Part shown: one piece after another, positions 8,114 to 14,680 of the stretch | Layout of the letters: every line of letters begins with the position of its first letter | How positions within the stretch are numbered: position 1 is the first letter of the stretch | Origin: Gammaproteobacteria bacterium | GTDB taxonomy: Bacteria > Pseudomonadota > Gammaproteobacteria > JALTLT01 | Direction of reading: 5' to 3' | DNA length: 16,374 bases | Assembly (NCBI GenBank): GCA_027001815.1 | Contig: JALTLT010000216.1 | Span: 1-16,374 of the forward strand | The notes under the pieces: model-generated | The model's database searches: none | What the model saw: only the letters and a program-made list of their open reading frames with translations | What the model was told of the DNA's origin: nothing | Program-made: the position numbers and the translations under genes

Positions 8114-9352
8114 ATGAACAGAAAGACGGACAAGGAGCTGCTGGTGGGGCTCGATATCGGCACCTCCAAGGTGGTGGCGATCGTCGGCGAGGTGACGCCT
8201 GACGGCGAACTGGAGATCAGCGGCCTGGGCTCCCATCCGTCGCGGGGATTGAAGAAGGGGGTGGTGGTCAACATCGAGGCGACCATCAACTCCATCCAGC
8301 GCGCGGTGGAGGAGGCGGAGCTGATGGCCGGCTGTCAGATCCATTCGGTGTGCGCCGGCATCGCCGGCAGCCACATCCGCAGCCTCAACTCCCACGGTGT
8401 GGTGGCCATCAAGGACAAGGAGGTGGGGCAGGCGGACGTGGACCGCGTGATCGACGCGGCCAGCGCGGTGGCGATCCCCGCCGACCAGCGGATCCTGCAC
8501 ATCATCCCCCAGGAGTTCGTCATCGATCGTCAGGAGGGGATCCAGGAGCCGGTGGGGATGGCCGGCGTGCGGCTGGAGGCGCGGGTGCACATGGTCACCG
8601 GCGACGTGAGTGCCGCCCAGAACATCATCAAGTGTGTCCACCGCTGCGGTCTGGAGGTGGACGAGATCATCCTCGAGCAGCTCGCCTCCAGTTATGCGGT
8701 GCTGGACGATGACGAGAAGGAGCTGGGGGTCTGCCTGGTGGACATCGGCGGTGGCACCACCGACATCGCGGTCTTCACCGGCGGTTCGATCCGCCACACG
8801 GCGGTGATCCCCATCGCCGGCGACCAGGTGACCAACGACATCGCGGTGGCCCTGCGCACCCCCACCCAACGGGCCGAGGAGATCAAGATCAAGTACGGCT
8901 GCGCCCTGCGCCAGCTCGCCGCCGCCGACGAGACCATCGAGGTGCCGAGCGTCGGTGACCGCCCGCCGCGGCGACTCGGTCGCCAGACCCTGGCGGATGT
9001 GATCGAGCCGCGCTACGAGGAGCTGCTCAACCTGGTGCAGATGGAGCTGCGCCGCTCCGGTTACGAGGACGTGATCGGCGCCGGCGTGGTACTCACCGGC
9101 GGCAGCTCCAAGATCGAGGGGCTGGTGGAGCTGGCGGAAGAGGTGTTCCACATGCCGGTCCGCCTGGGGGTGCCGAAGCACGTGAGCGGACTGGTGGACG
9201 TGGTGAGCAACCCGGTCTACGCCACCGGCGTCGGCCTGCTGCTGTTCGGTCGCCAGCAGCTCGGTGGCCAGGGGTTGCCGACGGTGGGCACGGGCAAGGG
9301 GGTGAAAGGGGTCCTGGCACGCATGAAGGCGTGGTTCCAGGGTAGTTTCTGA
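8114..9352 (+). CDS. ftsA: FtsA, actin-like membrane tether for FtsZ
   Basis: Cytoplasmic actin-fold ATPase that anchors FtsZ polymers to the membrane and recruits later division proteins. The 412-residue product has the phosphate-1 motif LLVGLDIGTSKVVAIVGEV (from residue 9), the 1C subdomain region DVDRVIDAASAVAIPADQ and HIIPQEFVIDRQEGIQEPVGM, the phosphate-2 motif LVDIGGGTTDIAVF near 208-221, and the adenosine motif VVLTGGSSKIEG. The C-terminal end KGVKGVLARMKAWFQGSF is an amphipathic helix of the kind that inserts in the membrane. The start lies 4 bases after the ftsQ stop, with AAGGGGGG upstream. The 252 bases after the gene separate it from ftsZ. Confidence 0.97.
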   Translation: MNRKTDKELLVGLDIGTSKVVAIVGEVTPDGELEISGLGSHPSRGLKKGVVVNIEATINSIQRAVEEAELMAGCQIHSVCAGIAGSHIRSLNSHGVVAIKDKEVGQADVDRVIDAASAVAIPADQRILHIIPQEFVIDRQEGIQEPVGMAGVRLEARVHMVTGDVSAAQNIIKCVHRCGLEVDEIILEQLASSYAVLDDDEKELGVCLVDIGGGTTDIAVFTGGSIRHTAVIPIAGDQVTNDIAVALRTPTQRAEEIKIKYGCALRQLAAADETIEVPSVGDRPPRRLGRQTLADVIEPRYEELLNLVQMELRRSGYEDVIGAGVVLTGGSSKIEGLVELAEEVFHMPVRLGVPKHVSGLVDVVSNPVYATGVGLLLFGRQQLGGQGLPTVGTGKGVKGVLARMKAWFQGSF

Positions 9353-9604
9353 GGTGACGCCGATGGTCCCGGAGTCACCCGCGGCACCGGGAAGTGCCGC
9401 CGAAAACGGTTTTGCAGGCCAGCCGCGACCCGGGGTTGCGGCGGGGCGGGCTCCGGAAAGGCGGGACGGCCCCGATCGGAGCCCCGGCGGAATTTTTTGG
9501 AACGGTGACCCCTGGCGGGTCACCGGCGAGGCACGTCGCCCCGAGAGGGAAGAACGGGGTGACATGGGAGAGCGAAAGGTCCTTGAAAAAGGAGGGGCGA
9601 CATC
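9353..9604 (+). promoter_or_regulatory. Structured ftsA-ftsZ intergenic leader
   Basis: This 252-base gap is long for an operon whose other junctions overlap or nearly touch. It contains three perfect inverted repeats. The first is GCGGCAC/GTGCCGC at 9381-9400 with a 6-base loop. The second is GGGCTCCG/CGGAGCCC, arms 9448-9455 and 9477-9484, with a T6 run at 9493-9498 about 8 bases after the stem. The third is CGGTGACCC/GGGTCACCG at 9503-9525 with a 5-base loop. A strong ribosome-binding site AAAGGAGG (9588-9595) lies 9 bases before the ftsZ ATG. I could not find a convincing sigma70 promoter. A GTG-started 87-codon frame crosses the gap but shows no family features. The leader could modulate ftsZ expression relative to ftsA; that is inference. 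Confidence 0.45.
9448..9498 (+). terminator. Terminator- or attenuator-like hairpin upstream of ftsZ
   Basis: An 8-bp perfect stem (GGGCTCCG with CGGAGCCC) encloses 21 bases and is followed, 8 bases later, by six T residues. The T run is further from the stem than in an ideal intrinsic terminator and the loop is long, so it may be a weak attenuator or a coincidence of GC-rich sequence. Confidence 0.25.
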
Positions 9605-10780
9605 ATGTTCGAACTGATGGATTCATTCACCGAGAGCGCCGTCATCAAGGTGGTCGGCGTGGGCGGCGGCGGCGGCAACGCGGTCCGCTATATGCTCGAG
9701 GCCGGCATCGACGGGGTCGACTTCATCTGCGTCAACACCGACGCGCAGGCCCTGGAGAGCACCGGCGCCAACACCGTGCTCCAGCTCGGCTCCAACATCA
9801 CGCGGGGGCTGGGGGCCGGGGCCAATCCCGAGGTGGGCCGGCAGGCGGCGCTGGAGGACCGGGAGCGGTTGATGGAGGTGATCGAGGGCGCCAACATGGT
9901 CTTCATCACCGCCGGCATGGGAGGTGGTACCGGTACCGGGGCCTCGCCGATCCTCGCCCAGGTGGCGAAGGAGCTGGGCATCCTCACCGTGGCGGTGGTC
10001 ACCAAGCCCTTCTCCTACGAGGGCAAGCGGCGCATGCGCCAGGCGGAAGAGGGGATCGCCGAACTGGCCAAGCACGTGGACTCCCTCATCACCATCCCCA
10101 ACGAGAAGCTCGCCGGGGTGCTTGGAGAGGACATCAGTCTGCTCGACGCCTTCAACACCGCCAACGACGTCCTGTACGATGCGGTGGGCGGGATCACCGA
10201 GCTGATCACCTGCCCCGGCTTCATCAACGTCGACTTCGCCGACGTGCGTACGGTGATGCAGGAGATGGGCATGGCGATGATGGGTTCCGGTCGGGCCAGT
10301 GGTGAGGGGCGGGCCGAGGGCGCCGCCCGCAAGGCGATCTCCAGCCCCCTGCTGGAGGACATCGACATCACCGGGGCACGCGGTATCCTGGTCAACGTCA
10401 CCGCCGGTCCCGACCTCACCATGGGTGAGTTCCAGAAGGTGGGACAGATCGTCCACGAACTGGCGGGGGAGGATGCCAACATCGTCATCGGTACCGCCAT
10501 CGACCACAATGCGGGCAACGAGATCCGGGTGACCGTGGTGGCGACCGGTATCGGCGGTCGTGCGGAGGTCGAACAGGAGGAGGAGCCGGCCCAGCCGGTA
10601 CTGCGCCCCATCAAGTCGTCGCGTACCGGGGAGGTGGACTGGGTGGATCTGGAGACGCCGACCGCTGTGCGCATGAACCGGGTGACGCCTCCGCCGGTCT
10701 CGACCGGTGCCGCGCAGGCGGCGGAGCCGGATCTCGACTACCTCGATATCCCGGCGTTTCTGCGCAAGCAGGCCGACTGA
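9605..10780 (+). CDS. ftsZ: FtsZ, tubulin-like cell division GTPase
   Basis: Cytoplasmic GTPase that assembles the Z ring. The 391-residue product begins MFELMDSFTESAVIKVVGVG, close to the usual gammaproteobacterial start, so ATG 9605 is preferred over the in-frame ATG 9617. It has GGGGGNAV near residues 20-27, the tubulin signature GGGTGTGASP at about 106-115, the ITIPNEKL segment and the T7 synergy loop NVDFADVRTVM near 208-218. A short variable linker leads to the conserved C-terminal peptide LDYLDIPAFLRKQAD, which binds FtsA and ZipA in relatives. The TGA (10778-10780) is followed immediately by the first base of repeat copy 1, whose first hairpin can act as its transcription terminator. 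Confidence 0.98.
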   Translation: MFELMDSFTESAVIKVVGVGGGGGNAVRYMLEAGIDGVDFICVNTDAQALESTGANTVLQLGSNITRGLGAGANPEVGRQAALEDRERLMEVIEGANMVFITAGMGGGTGTGASPILAQVAKELGILTVAVVTKPFSYEGKRRMRQAEEGIAELAKHVDSLITIPNEKLAGVLGEDISLLDAFNTANDVLYDAVGGITELITCPGFINVDFADVRTVMQEMGMAMMGSGRASGEGRAEGAARKAISSPLLEDIDITGARGILVNVTAGPDLTMGEFQKVGQIVHELAGEDANIVIGTAIDHNAGNEIRVTVVATGIGGRAEVEQEEEPAQPVLRPIKSSRTGEVDWVDLETPTAVRMNRVTPPPVSTGAAQAAEPDLDYLDIPAFLRKQAD

Positions 10781-10942
10781 CAGGATGTTGGAAAAGGCCG
10801 TCCTGGCCTTTTTCAACGCCGGAAGCCGAAAATGCGATTTCCGGCTTCCTCACGTTTTCAATGACTTGTCGTCATTGAAAACGGCGGTGCATCCCTGCAC
10901 CGCGGCACAGGCTGCCGAAAAACGGTGTTTTTCAACAGCCTG
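10781..10942 (+). repeat. Structured repeat copy 1 (full, 162 bp, five hairpins)
   Basis: Non-coding element bounded by CAGGATGTTG at the left and TTTTTCAACAGCCTG at the right, imperfect 15-bp terminal inverted repeats. Five hairpins follow one another: H1 10787-10817 (13-bp stem, one G.T); H2 10821-10849 (GGAAGCCG/CGGCTTCC); H3 10853-10883 (CGTTTTCAATGAC/GTCATTGAAAACG, 5-base loop); H4 10884-10903 (GCGGTGCA/TGCACCGC); H5 10908-10942 (CAGGCTG/CAGCCTG plus GAAAAA/TTTTTC). It starts at the base after the ftsZ stop. By eye it matches copy 2 at about 93 percent over 123 bp and copy 3 at about 96 percent over 128 bp. It carries no transposase, so it resembles a MITE or REP-like element. The name of the family is unknown to me. 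Confidence 0.93.
10787..10817 (+). terminator. Probable ftsZ transcription terminator (hairpin H1 of repeat copy 1)
   Basis: The stem GTTGGAAAAGGCC pairs with GGCCTTTTTCAAC around the loop GTCCT, with one G.T pair. The 3' arm contains a T5 run and the 5' arm an A-rich run, so it could terminate in both directions. It begins 6 bases after the ftsZ stop. Termination is inferred from structure and position. Confidence 0.6.
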
Positions 10943-11275
10943 CTAAGGGACGCCGCGCGCCCCGCCTTCGGGCGGCCCGGTGGCCGGCTCGCACGGTGGG
11001 CGAGGAATCTCCGGAACTCTTCGCCATCGGCCGATGCCATGCCGCACTCACCGGCCCCCAACGGGGTGCGGGATGCACCCCTGCCCCTCCGGGCGGGGCG
11101 CGCGGAGATGTCCAAGGGTGCCTCTCGAGGAGGAATTTCCCCGGGCCGGAAAGAGATTGGCAGTCTGTGGGCCCATGACAGGCCGTCGGGTTCCTGTGCT
11201 TTCCGCGGGGCAGAGTGACCATCAGCTTGAAGTCTGACAGGCTGTCAGGTGGTTTTCTGTAAAGTATTCCGGCAA
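10943..11275. other. GC-rich intergenic stretch without a recognisable gene
   Basis: Between repeat copy 1 and the wbaP promoter I see no gene. Open frames on both strands overlap each other and lack family features. The stretch holds small hairpins: CCGCC-TTCG-GGCGG at 10962-10975 (a stable TTCG-type loop), GGGGTGC/GCACCCC at 11063-11081, and GCCCC/GGGGC near 11084-11099. An AGGAGGAA (11128-11135) looks like a ribosome-binding site but has no ATG or GTG suitably placed after it. Short echoes of the repeat end occur at 11176 (TGACAGGC) and 11235 (TGACAGGCTGTCA). It may be worn repeat or lost-gene sequence. Confidence 0.5.
11235..11247. promoter_or_regulatory. 13-bp perfect palindrome upstream of the wbaP promoter
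   Basis: TGACAG-G-CTGTCA is a perfect 6-1-6 palindrome centred about 35 bases upstream of the -35 box. It could be an activator site. It also resembles the outer end of the local repeat (TRRCAGGCTGT), so it may instead be a repeat remnant. Confidence 0.3.
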
Positions 11276-11282
11276 TTTACAG
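11257..11282. promoter_or_regulatory. Inverted repeat overlapping the -35 box (candidate operator)
   Basis: CTGTAAA at 11257-11263 and TTTACAG at 11276-11282 are perfect inverted copies separated by 12 bases. The right arm contains the whole -35 hexamer of the wbaP promoter, a position that would suit a repressor. I cannot assign a regulator. Confidence 0.35.
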
Positions 11283-11304
11283 GAGGTCGGCCATTTTCTA
11301 TACT
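11276..11304 (+). promoter_or_regulatory. Sigma70-type promoter for wbaP
   Basis: A TTTACA -35 box (11276-11281, 5 of 6 consensus) and a TATACT -10 box (11299-11304, 5 of 6) are separated by exactly 17 bases. They lie in one of the few AT-rich patches of the window. Transcription would start near 11311, leaving a leader of about 120 bases before the ATG at 11434. The leader includes a CCGTGA/TCACGG hairpin at 11375-11391. Confidence 0.6.
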
Positions 11305-11433
11305 TTATCGAATAGTTTGCTCACGCCTCGTTTCGGGCTTGCTGCAACCGATTTCGGGATCGAGGAGATCTGCCCCGTGACCACCTCACGGATTTGATTC
11401 GGCAACGACACTGGATTGGTTATCGGGAGAGAG

Positions 11434-12963
11434 ATGTCCACACCCGTTCCTGAACTCGACCCCGATCTCGGGGTTGCTGGAGAGCAAGTCCTCCCTTCCC
11501 AACCGGCGGCCCTGTCCACATTCTGCGGAGGGGGGCGCGCACCACGCTGGGAGCGCCTGGCGATGGCGCTGGTGGATCTTCTGTCGATGACGGTGGCGTT
11601 GCTGGCGGCGCTGGTGATCACCGAGCTGACGGTGGGTCCGGTGCTGCTGTTCCACCGTCCGGCGGAGGCGCTGGCGGTGTTCTATCACCTGGGGCTGATG
11701 GGAGTGGCGGTGCTCCGGTTCAATGCCATCGGCCACTATTCGAAGCGGCGCCCGTTCTGGGATCAGCTCCACCAGGTGCTGCTGGTGGTGCTGGTGCTGG
11801 CGCTGCTGGAGGCGACGTTGCTGTTTCTCACGCGGGAGGAGTTTTCGCGGCCGGTGCTGCTGCTGTCGTGGAGTCTCTCGGCGCTGCTGATTCCGCTGGG
11901 GCGATTTGGCTACATGCGGTGGCAGATCCGGCGGGGTCGCTGGCACCGGCCGACGGTGATTCTGGGGTGTGGTCCGAATGCGCTGGAGGCGGCGGAGGCG
12001 CTGCGGGAGGAGCCGTTTCTGGCGCACGACGTGGCGGGCTTCATCTCGATGCCCGGGGAGGAGGTTCCGGCGGGGGGGTACGTGGAGCTGAAGGATCGTT
12101 GCGTGCCGGTGGTCCGGATCGAGCAGGATCCGGTGGCGATGATCCGTGCGCTGGGATCGCCGGCGATCGTGGTGGCGATGGAGAACGGGGCGCTGGAGCG
12201 CTTTCAGGCGGTGCTGAGGCGTCTGTTTCTGCACTGTCGGAACATTACGGTGGTGCCGACGCTGCGCGGTCTGCCGATGTACGGGATGGAGACCAACCAC
12301 GTGTTCCGGCACGAGGTGCTGCTGCTGAACGTGCGGAACAATCTGGCGCACACGGGCAGCCGGCTGATGAAGCGGAGCGTGGACCTGGTGGGTTCGGCGC
12401 TGCTGCTGGTGTTGCTGTCGCCGTTGTTTGGGTGGATCGCATGGCGTGTGAGGCAGACCGGGAAGGGGATCTTTTTCGGTCACCGCCGGGTGGGGATGCA
12501 GGGCAAGCCGTTCCGGTGCTACAAGTTTCGGACGATGGTGCCGAACGCGAAGGAGGTGCTGGAGGAGCTGCTGGAGCGGGATGAGGAGGCGCGAGCGGAG
12601 TGGGAGCGGGACTTCAAGCTGAAGGATGACCCGCGGATCACGCCGATCGGACATTTTCTGAGGCGGACGAGTCTGGACGAGCTGCCGCAGCTCTGGAATG
12701 TGCTGAAGGGGGAGATGAGTCTGGTGGGTCCGAGGCCGATCGTGGAGGAGGAGATCGAGCGGTATCGTGACGACATCGACTACTATCTTGGAGTGCGTCC
12801 GGGGATCACGGGTCTGTGGCAGGTGAGTGGTCGGAACGACATCGACTACGCGTCGCGGGTGCAACTGGACGCGTGGTATGTGCGTAACTGGTCGCTGTGG
12901 GGCGACATCGTGATCCTGCTGCACACCGTGCGCGTGGTGCTCGCCCGCAGCGGGGCATACTAG
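11434..12963 (+). CDS. wbaP: WbaP-type undecaprenyl-phosphate sugar-1-phosphate transferase
   Basis: Predicted inner-membrane polyprenol-phosphate phosphosugar transferase that loads the first sugar phosphate onto undecaprenyl phosphate to start O-antigen or exopolysaccharide synthesis. The 509-residue product has an N-terminal block of hydrophobic helices (about residues 40-165), a Rossmann-like middle domain (TVILGCGPNALEAAEAL), the WbaP-like link LPMYGMETNHVFRHEVLLLNVRNNL, a re-entrant membrane helix (SVDLVGSALLLVLLSPLF), then the catalytic domain with CYKFRTM (K near 364), the Asp-Glu pair in SLDELPQLWNVLKGEMSLVGPRP (D415, E416; split DELPQLWN and SLVGPRP) and RPGITGLWQVSGR. ATG 11434, after CGGGAGAG, is preferred over TTG 11416. 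The sugar (Gal or Glc) cannot be told. The middle of the gene favours NCG codons unlike neighbours. The TAG stop directly abuts repeat copy 2. Confidence 0.9.
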   Translation: MSTPVPELDPDLGVAGEQVLPSQPAALSTFCGGGRAPRWERLAMALVDLLSMTVALLAALVITELTVGPVLLFHRPAEALAVFYHLGLMGVAVLRFNAIGHYSKRRPFWDQLHQVLLVVLVLALLEATLLFLTREEFSRPVLLLSWSLSALLIPLGRFGYMRWQIRRGRWHRPTVILGCGPNALEAAEALREEPFLAHDVAGFISMPGEEVPAGGYVELKDRCVPVVRIEQDPVAMIRALGSPAIVVAMENGALERFQAVLRRLFLHCRNITVVPTLRGLPMYGMETNHVFRHEVLLLNVRNNLAHTGSRLMKRSVDLVGSALLLVLLSPLFGWIAWRVRQTGKGIFFGHRRVGMQGKPFRCYKFRTMVPNAKEVLEELLERDEEARAEWERDFKLKDDPRITPIGHFLRRTSLDELPQLWNVLKGEMSLVGPRPIVEEEIERYRDDIDYYLGVRPGITGLWQVSGRNDIDYASRVQLDAWYVRNWSLWGDIVILLHTVRVVLARSGAY

Positions 12964-13092
12964 CAGGATGTTGAAAAAGGCCGTCCTGGCCTTTTTCGAC
13001 GCCGGAAGCCGAAAGTGCGATTTCCGGATTCCTCGCGTTTTCAATGAGTTGGCGTCATCGAAAACGGCGGTGCATCCATGCACCGCAGCCTG
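12964..13092 (+). repeat. Structured repeat copy 2 (129 bp, H5 mostly deleted)
   Basis: Direct-orientation copy of the element at 10781. It begins CAGGATGTTGAAAAAGG immediately after the wbaP TAG and keeps H1 (12970-13000), a weaker H2, H3 with one mismatch, and H4, which is extended to a 9-bp stem GCGGTGCAT/ATGCACCGC. Compared with copy 1, 33 bases covering the left part of H5 are missing, so H4 runs straight into the right end CAGCCTGTTAA. By eye, 9 differences are seen over the 123 shared bases. Copies 1 and 2 flank the wbaP promoter and gene as direct repeats. Confidence 0.92.
12970..13000 (+). terminator. Probable wbaP terminator (hairpin H1 of repeat copy 2)
   Basis: GTTGAAAAAGGCC pairs with GGCCTTTTTCGAC around GTCCT (13-bp stem, one T.G), with A5 and T5 runs on the two arms. 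It starts 6 bases after the wbaP stop, the same spacing as after ftsZ. If it terminates efficiently, manB needs its own promoter. Confidence 0.6.
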
Positions 13093-13251
13093 TTAAACCC
13101 GACAGGCTCCTGGCCCGGATGGCGCTTCGGGGCGGAGCGGCGTCCAGGCCGGGGCCCGAGAGGCATCCAGCCGCCCCTTTGGCGGCCTGATCCGCCGCTG
13201 GCCACGTCCTTCCTGTCCATCGTGAATCAGAAATCGGCAAGGAACCTGCCC
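13093..13251 (+). other. Leader between repeat copy 2 and manB
   Basis: No gene is supported here; the open frame upstream of manB runs back into the repeat and has no family similarity. A hairpin GCCGCC-CCTTT-GGCGGC lies at 13170-13186. CCTTCCTGTCCATCG (13208-13222) closely matches a stretch upstream of manC. AAGGAA (13239-13244) is the likely ribosome-binding site for the GTG at 13252. I see no good sigma70 promoter. Confidence 0.45.
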
Positions 13252-14613
13252 GTGACCGAATCGCTCTCCTGTTTCAAGGCCTACGACATCCGTGGGCGGA
13301 TTCCGGACCAGTTGGACACCCATGTCGCCTGGCGTATCGGACGCGCCTTCGCTGCCCATCTGAAACCACGCAAGGTGGTGGTGGGCTACGACATCCGTCT
13401 CTCCAGTCCCGAACTGGCGGAAGCGGTCGGCCGGGGCTTGACCGATGGAGGGGCGGATGTCTACGACATCGGCCGTTGCGGTACCGAAGAGGTCTACTTC
13501 GCCACCTCCCGTTTCGGCATGGACGGGGGCATCATGGTCACCGCCAGCCACAATCCGCCCGACTACAACGGCATGAAGCTGGTGCGCGAGGATTCGAAGC
13601 CGATCAGTGGTGACACCGGTCTGCGCGAGATCCAGCGGCTCGCTGAAGAGGGGGTGTTTCCGGCGGCCGGGGCCGCGGGAGCACGGCACACCCTCGAGGC
13701 ACGATCCGCCTACGTGGAGCACCTGCTCGGCTATGTGGATCGCGATCTCCTCCAGCCGCTGAAGATCGTCGTCAACGCCGGCAATGGCGGCGCCGGGGAG
13801 GTGATCGACCGTCTGGAAGGGAGCCTCCCCTTCCGCTTCGTCAAGGTCCATCACGAGCCCGACGGCCGTTTCCCCCACGGTGTCCCCAATCCGCTGATCC
13901 CGGAGAACCGGGCCGCCACGGTGGAGGCGATCCGCTCCTCCGGAGCCGACCTGGGAGTGGCATGGGACGGTGATTTCGACCGCTGCTTCCTGTTCGACGC
14001 CGAGGGGGGCTTCATCGAGGGATACTACATCGTCGGTCTGCTGGCCGAGGCCTTTCTCCACAAGTATCCCGGGGCGAAGATCGTCCATGATCCGCGCCTC
14101 ACCTGGAACACCATCGACGTGGTCACCTCCCTCGGCGGGGTCCCCGTCCAGAGCAAGACCGGCCACGCCTTCATCAAGGAGCGCATGCGCAAGGAGGACG
14201 CGGTCTATGGGGGGGAGATGAGCGCCCACCACTACTTCCGCGACTTCGCCTACTGCGACAGCGGCATGATTCCCTGGCTGCTGGTGACCGAAATCATGGC
14301 CCGCTCCGGCAAGCCCCTTGGGGCGCTGGTGGAGGAGCGGATGCGCCTCTTCCCCGCCAGCGGCGAGATCAACCGGCGGATCGACGATCCGGCCGCGGCC
14401 CTCGAGCGGATCGAGCGCAACTACGCCCCTGGCGCGGAGCGGGTCGACCACACCGATGGTGTCAGCATCGAGTTCCCCCGCTGGCGTTTCAACCTGCGCT
14501 GCTCGAACACCGAGCCGCTGGTCCGGCTCAACGTGGAGAGCCGCGGCGACCGGGAGCTGATGGAGGCCAAGACCCGGGAGATCCTCGAACTGCTTGGAGG
14601 AGAACCGGGATGA
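13252..14613 (+). CDS. manB: Phosphomannomutase (possibly phosphomannomutase/phosphoglucomutase)
   Basis: Cytoplasmic alpha-D-phosphohexomutase that converts mannose-6-phosphate to mannose-1-phosphate for GDP-mannose synthesis. The start is set at GTG 13252 because it gives MTESLSCFKAYDIRGRIP, matching the short N-terminus of CpsG/ManB proteins, and follows AAGGAA; GTG 13222 is an alternative. The 453-residue product contains the phosphoserine loop TASHNPPDYNGMK (Ser near 99), the metal-binding loop AWDGDFDRCF (Asp 239, 241, 243), the sugar-binding loop GGEMSAHHYF (Glu near 322) and the phosphate-binding motif RCSNTEPLVRLNVESR (from 416). Sequence alone does not rule out dual phosphoglucomutase activity as in AlgC. 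It is followed by manC after 67 bases. Confidence 0.93.
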   Translation: MTESLSCFKAYDIRGRIPDQLDTHVAWRIGRAFAAHLKPRKVVVGYDIRLSSPELAEAVGRGLTDGGADVYDIGRCGTEEVYFATSRFGMDGGIMVTASHNPPDYNGMKLVREDSKPISGDTGLREIQRLAEEGVFPAAGAAGARHTLEARSAYVEHLLGYVDRDLLQPLKIVVNAGNGGAGEVIDRLEGSLPFRFVKVHHEPDGRFPHGVPNPLIPENRAATVEAIRSSGADLGVAWDGDFDRCFLFDAEGGFIEGYYIVGLLAEAFLHKYPGAKIVHDPRLTWNTIDVVTSLGGVPVQSKTGHAFIKERMRKEDAVYGGEMSAHHYFRDFAYCDSGMIPWLLVTEIMARSGKPLGALVEERMRLFPASGEINRRIDDPAAALERIERNYAPGAERVDHTDGVSIEFPRWRFNLRCSNTEPLVRLNVESRGDRELMEAKTREILELLGGEPG

Positions 14614-14680
14614 GTCGCTGTCCTGTCACCGTCGCGACGCCCCTTCCTGTCCACCGATCATCCGGCACGGAGTGGAAAGC

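Noticed and set aside
9354..9617. 87-codon GTG-started frame in the ftsA-ftsZ gap
   Set aside because: It overlaps the ftsZ start by 13 bases, crosses three hairpins, has no recognisable features and no good ribosome-binding site; a chance frame in GC-rich DNA is more likely.
10925..11222. Overlapping 80-97 codon frames on both strands after repeat copy 1
   Set aside because: Several frames on both strands are open at once, as expected by chance at this GC content. None has a supported start or a recognisable domain.
11305..11433. RfaH-type ops element in the wbaP leader
   Set aside because: I looked for GGCGGTAGC-like sequence ahead of the polysaccharide genes and found none.
11386..13083. 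565-codon minus-strand open frame opposite wbaP
   Set aside because: The translation is H/Q/R-rich low-complexity sequence that follows from the NCG-codon pattern of wbaP, and it begins inside the repeat. No family features.
13078..13251. N-terminal extension of manB by 58 codons starting at an ATG in repeat copy 2
   Set aside because: The extension encodes no conserved sequence, while GTG 13252 gives the usual N-terminus SCFKAYDIRG with a ribosome-binding site.
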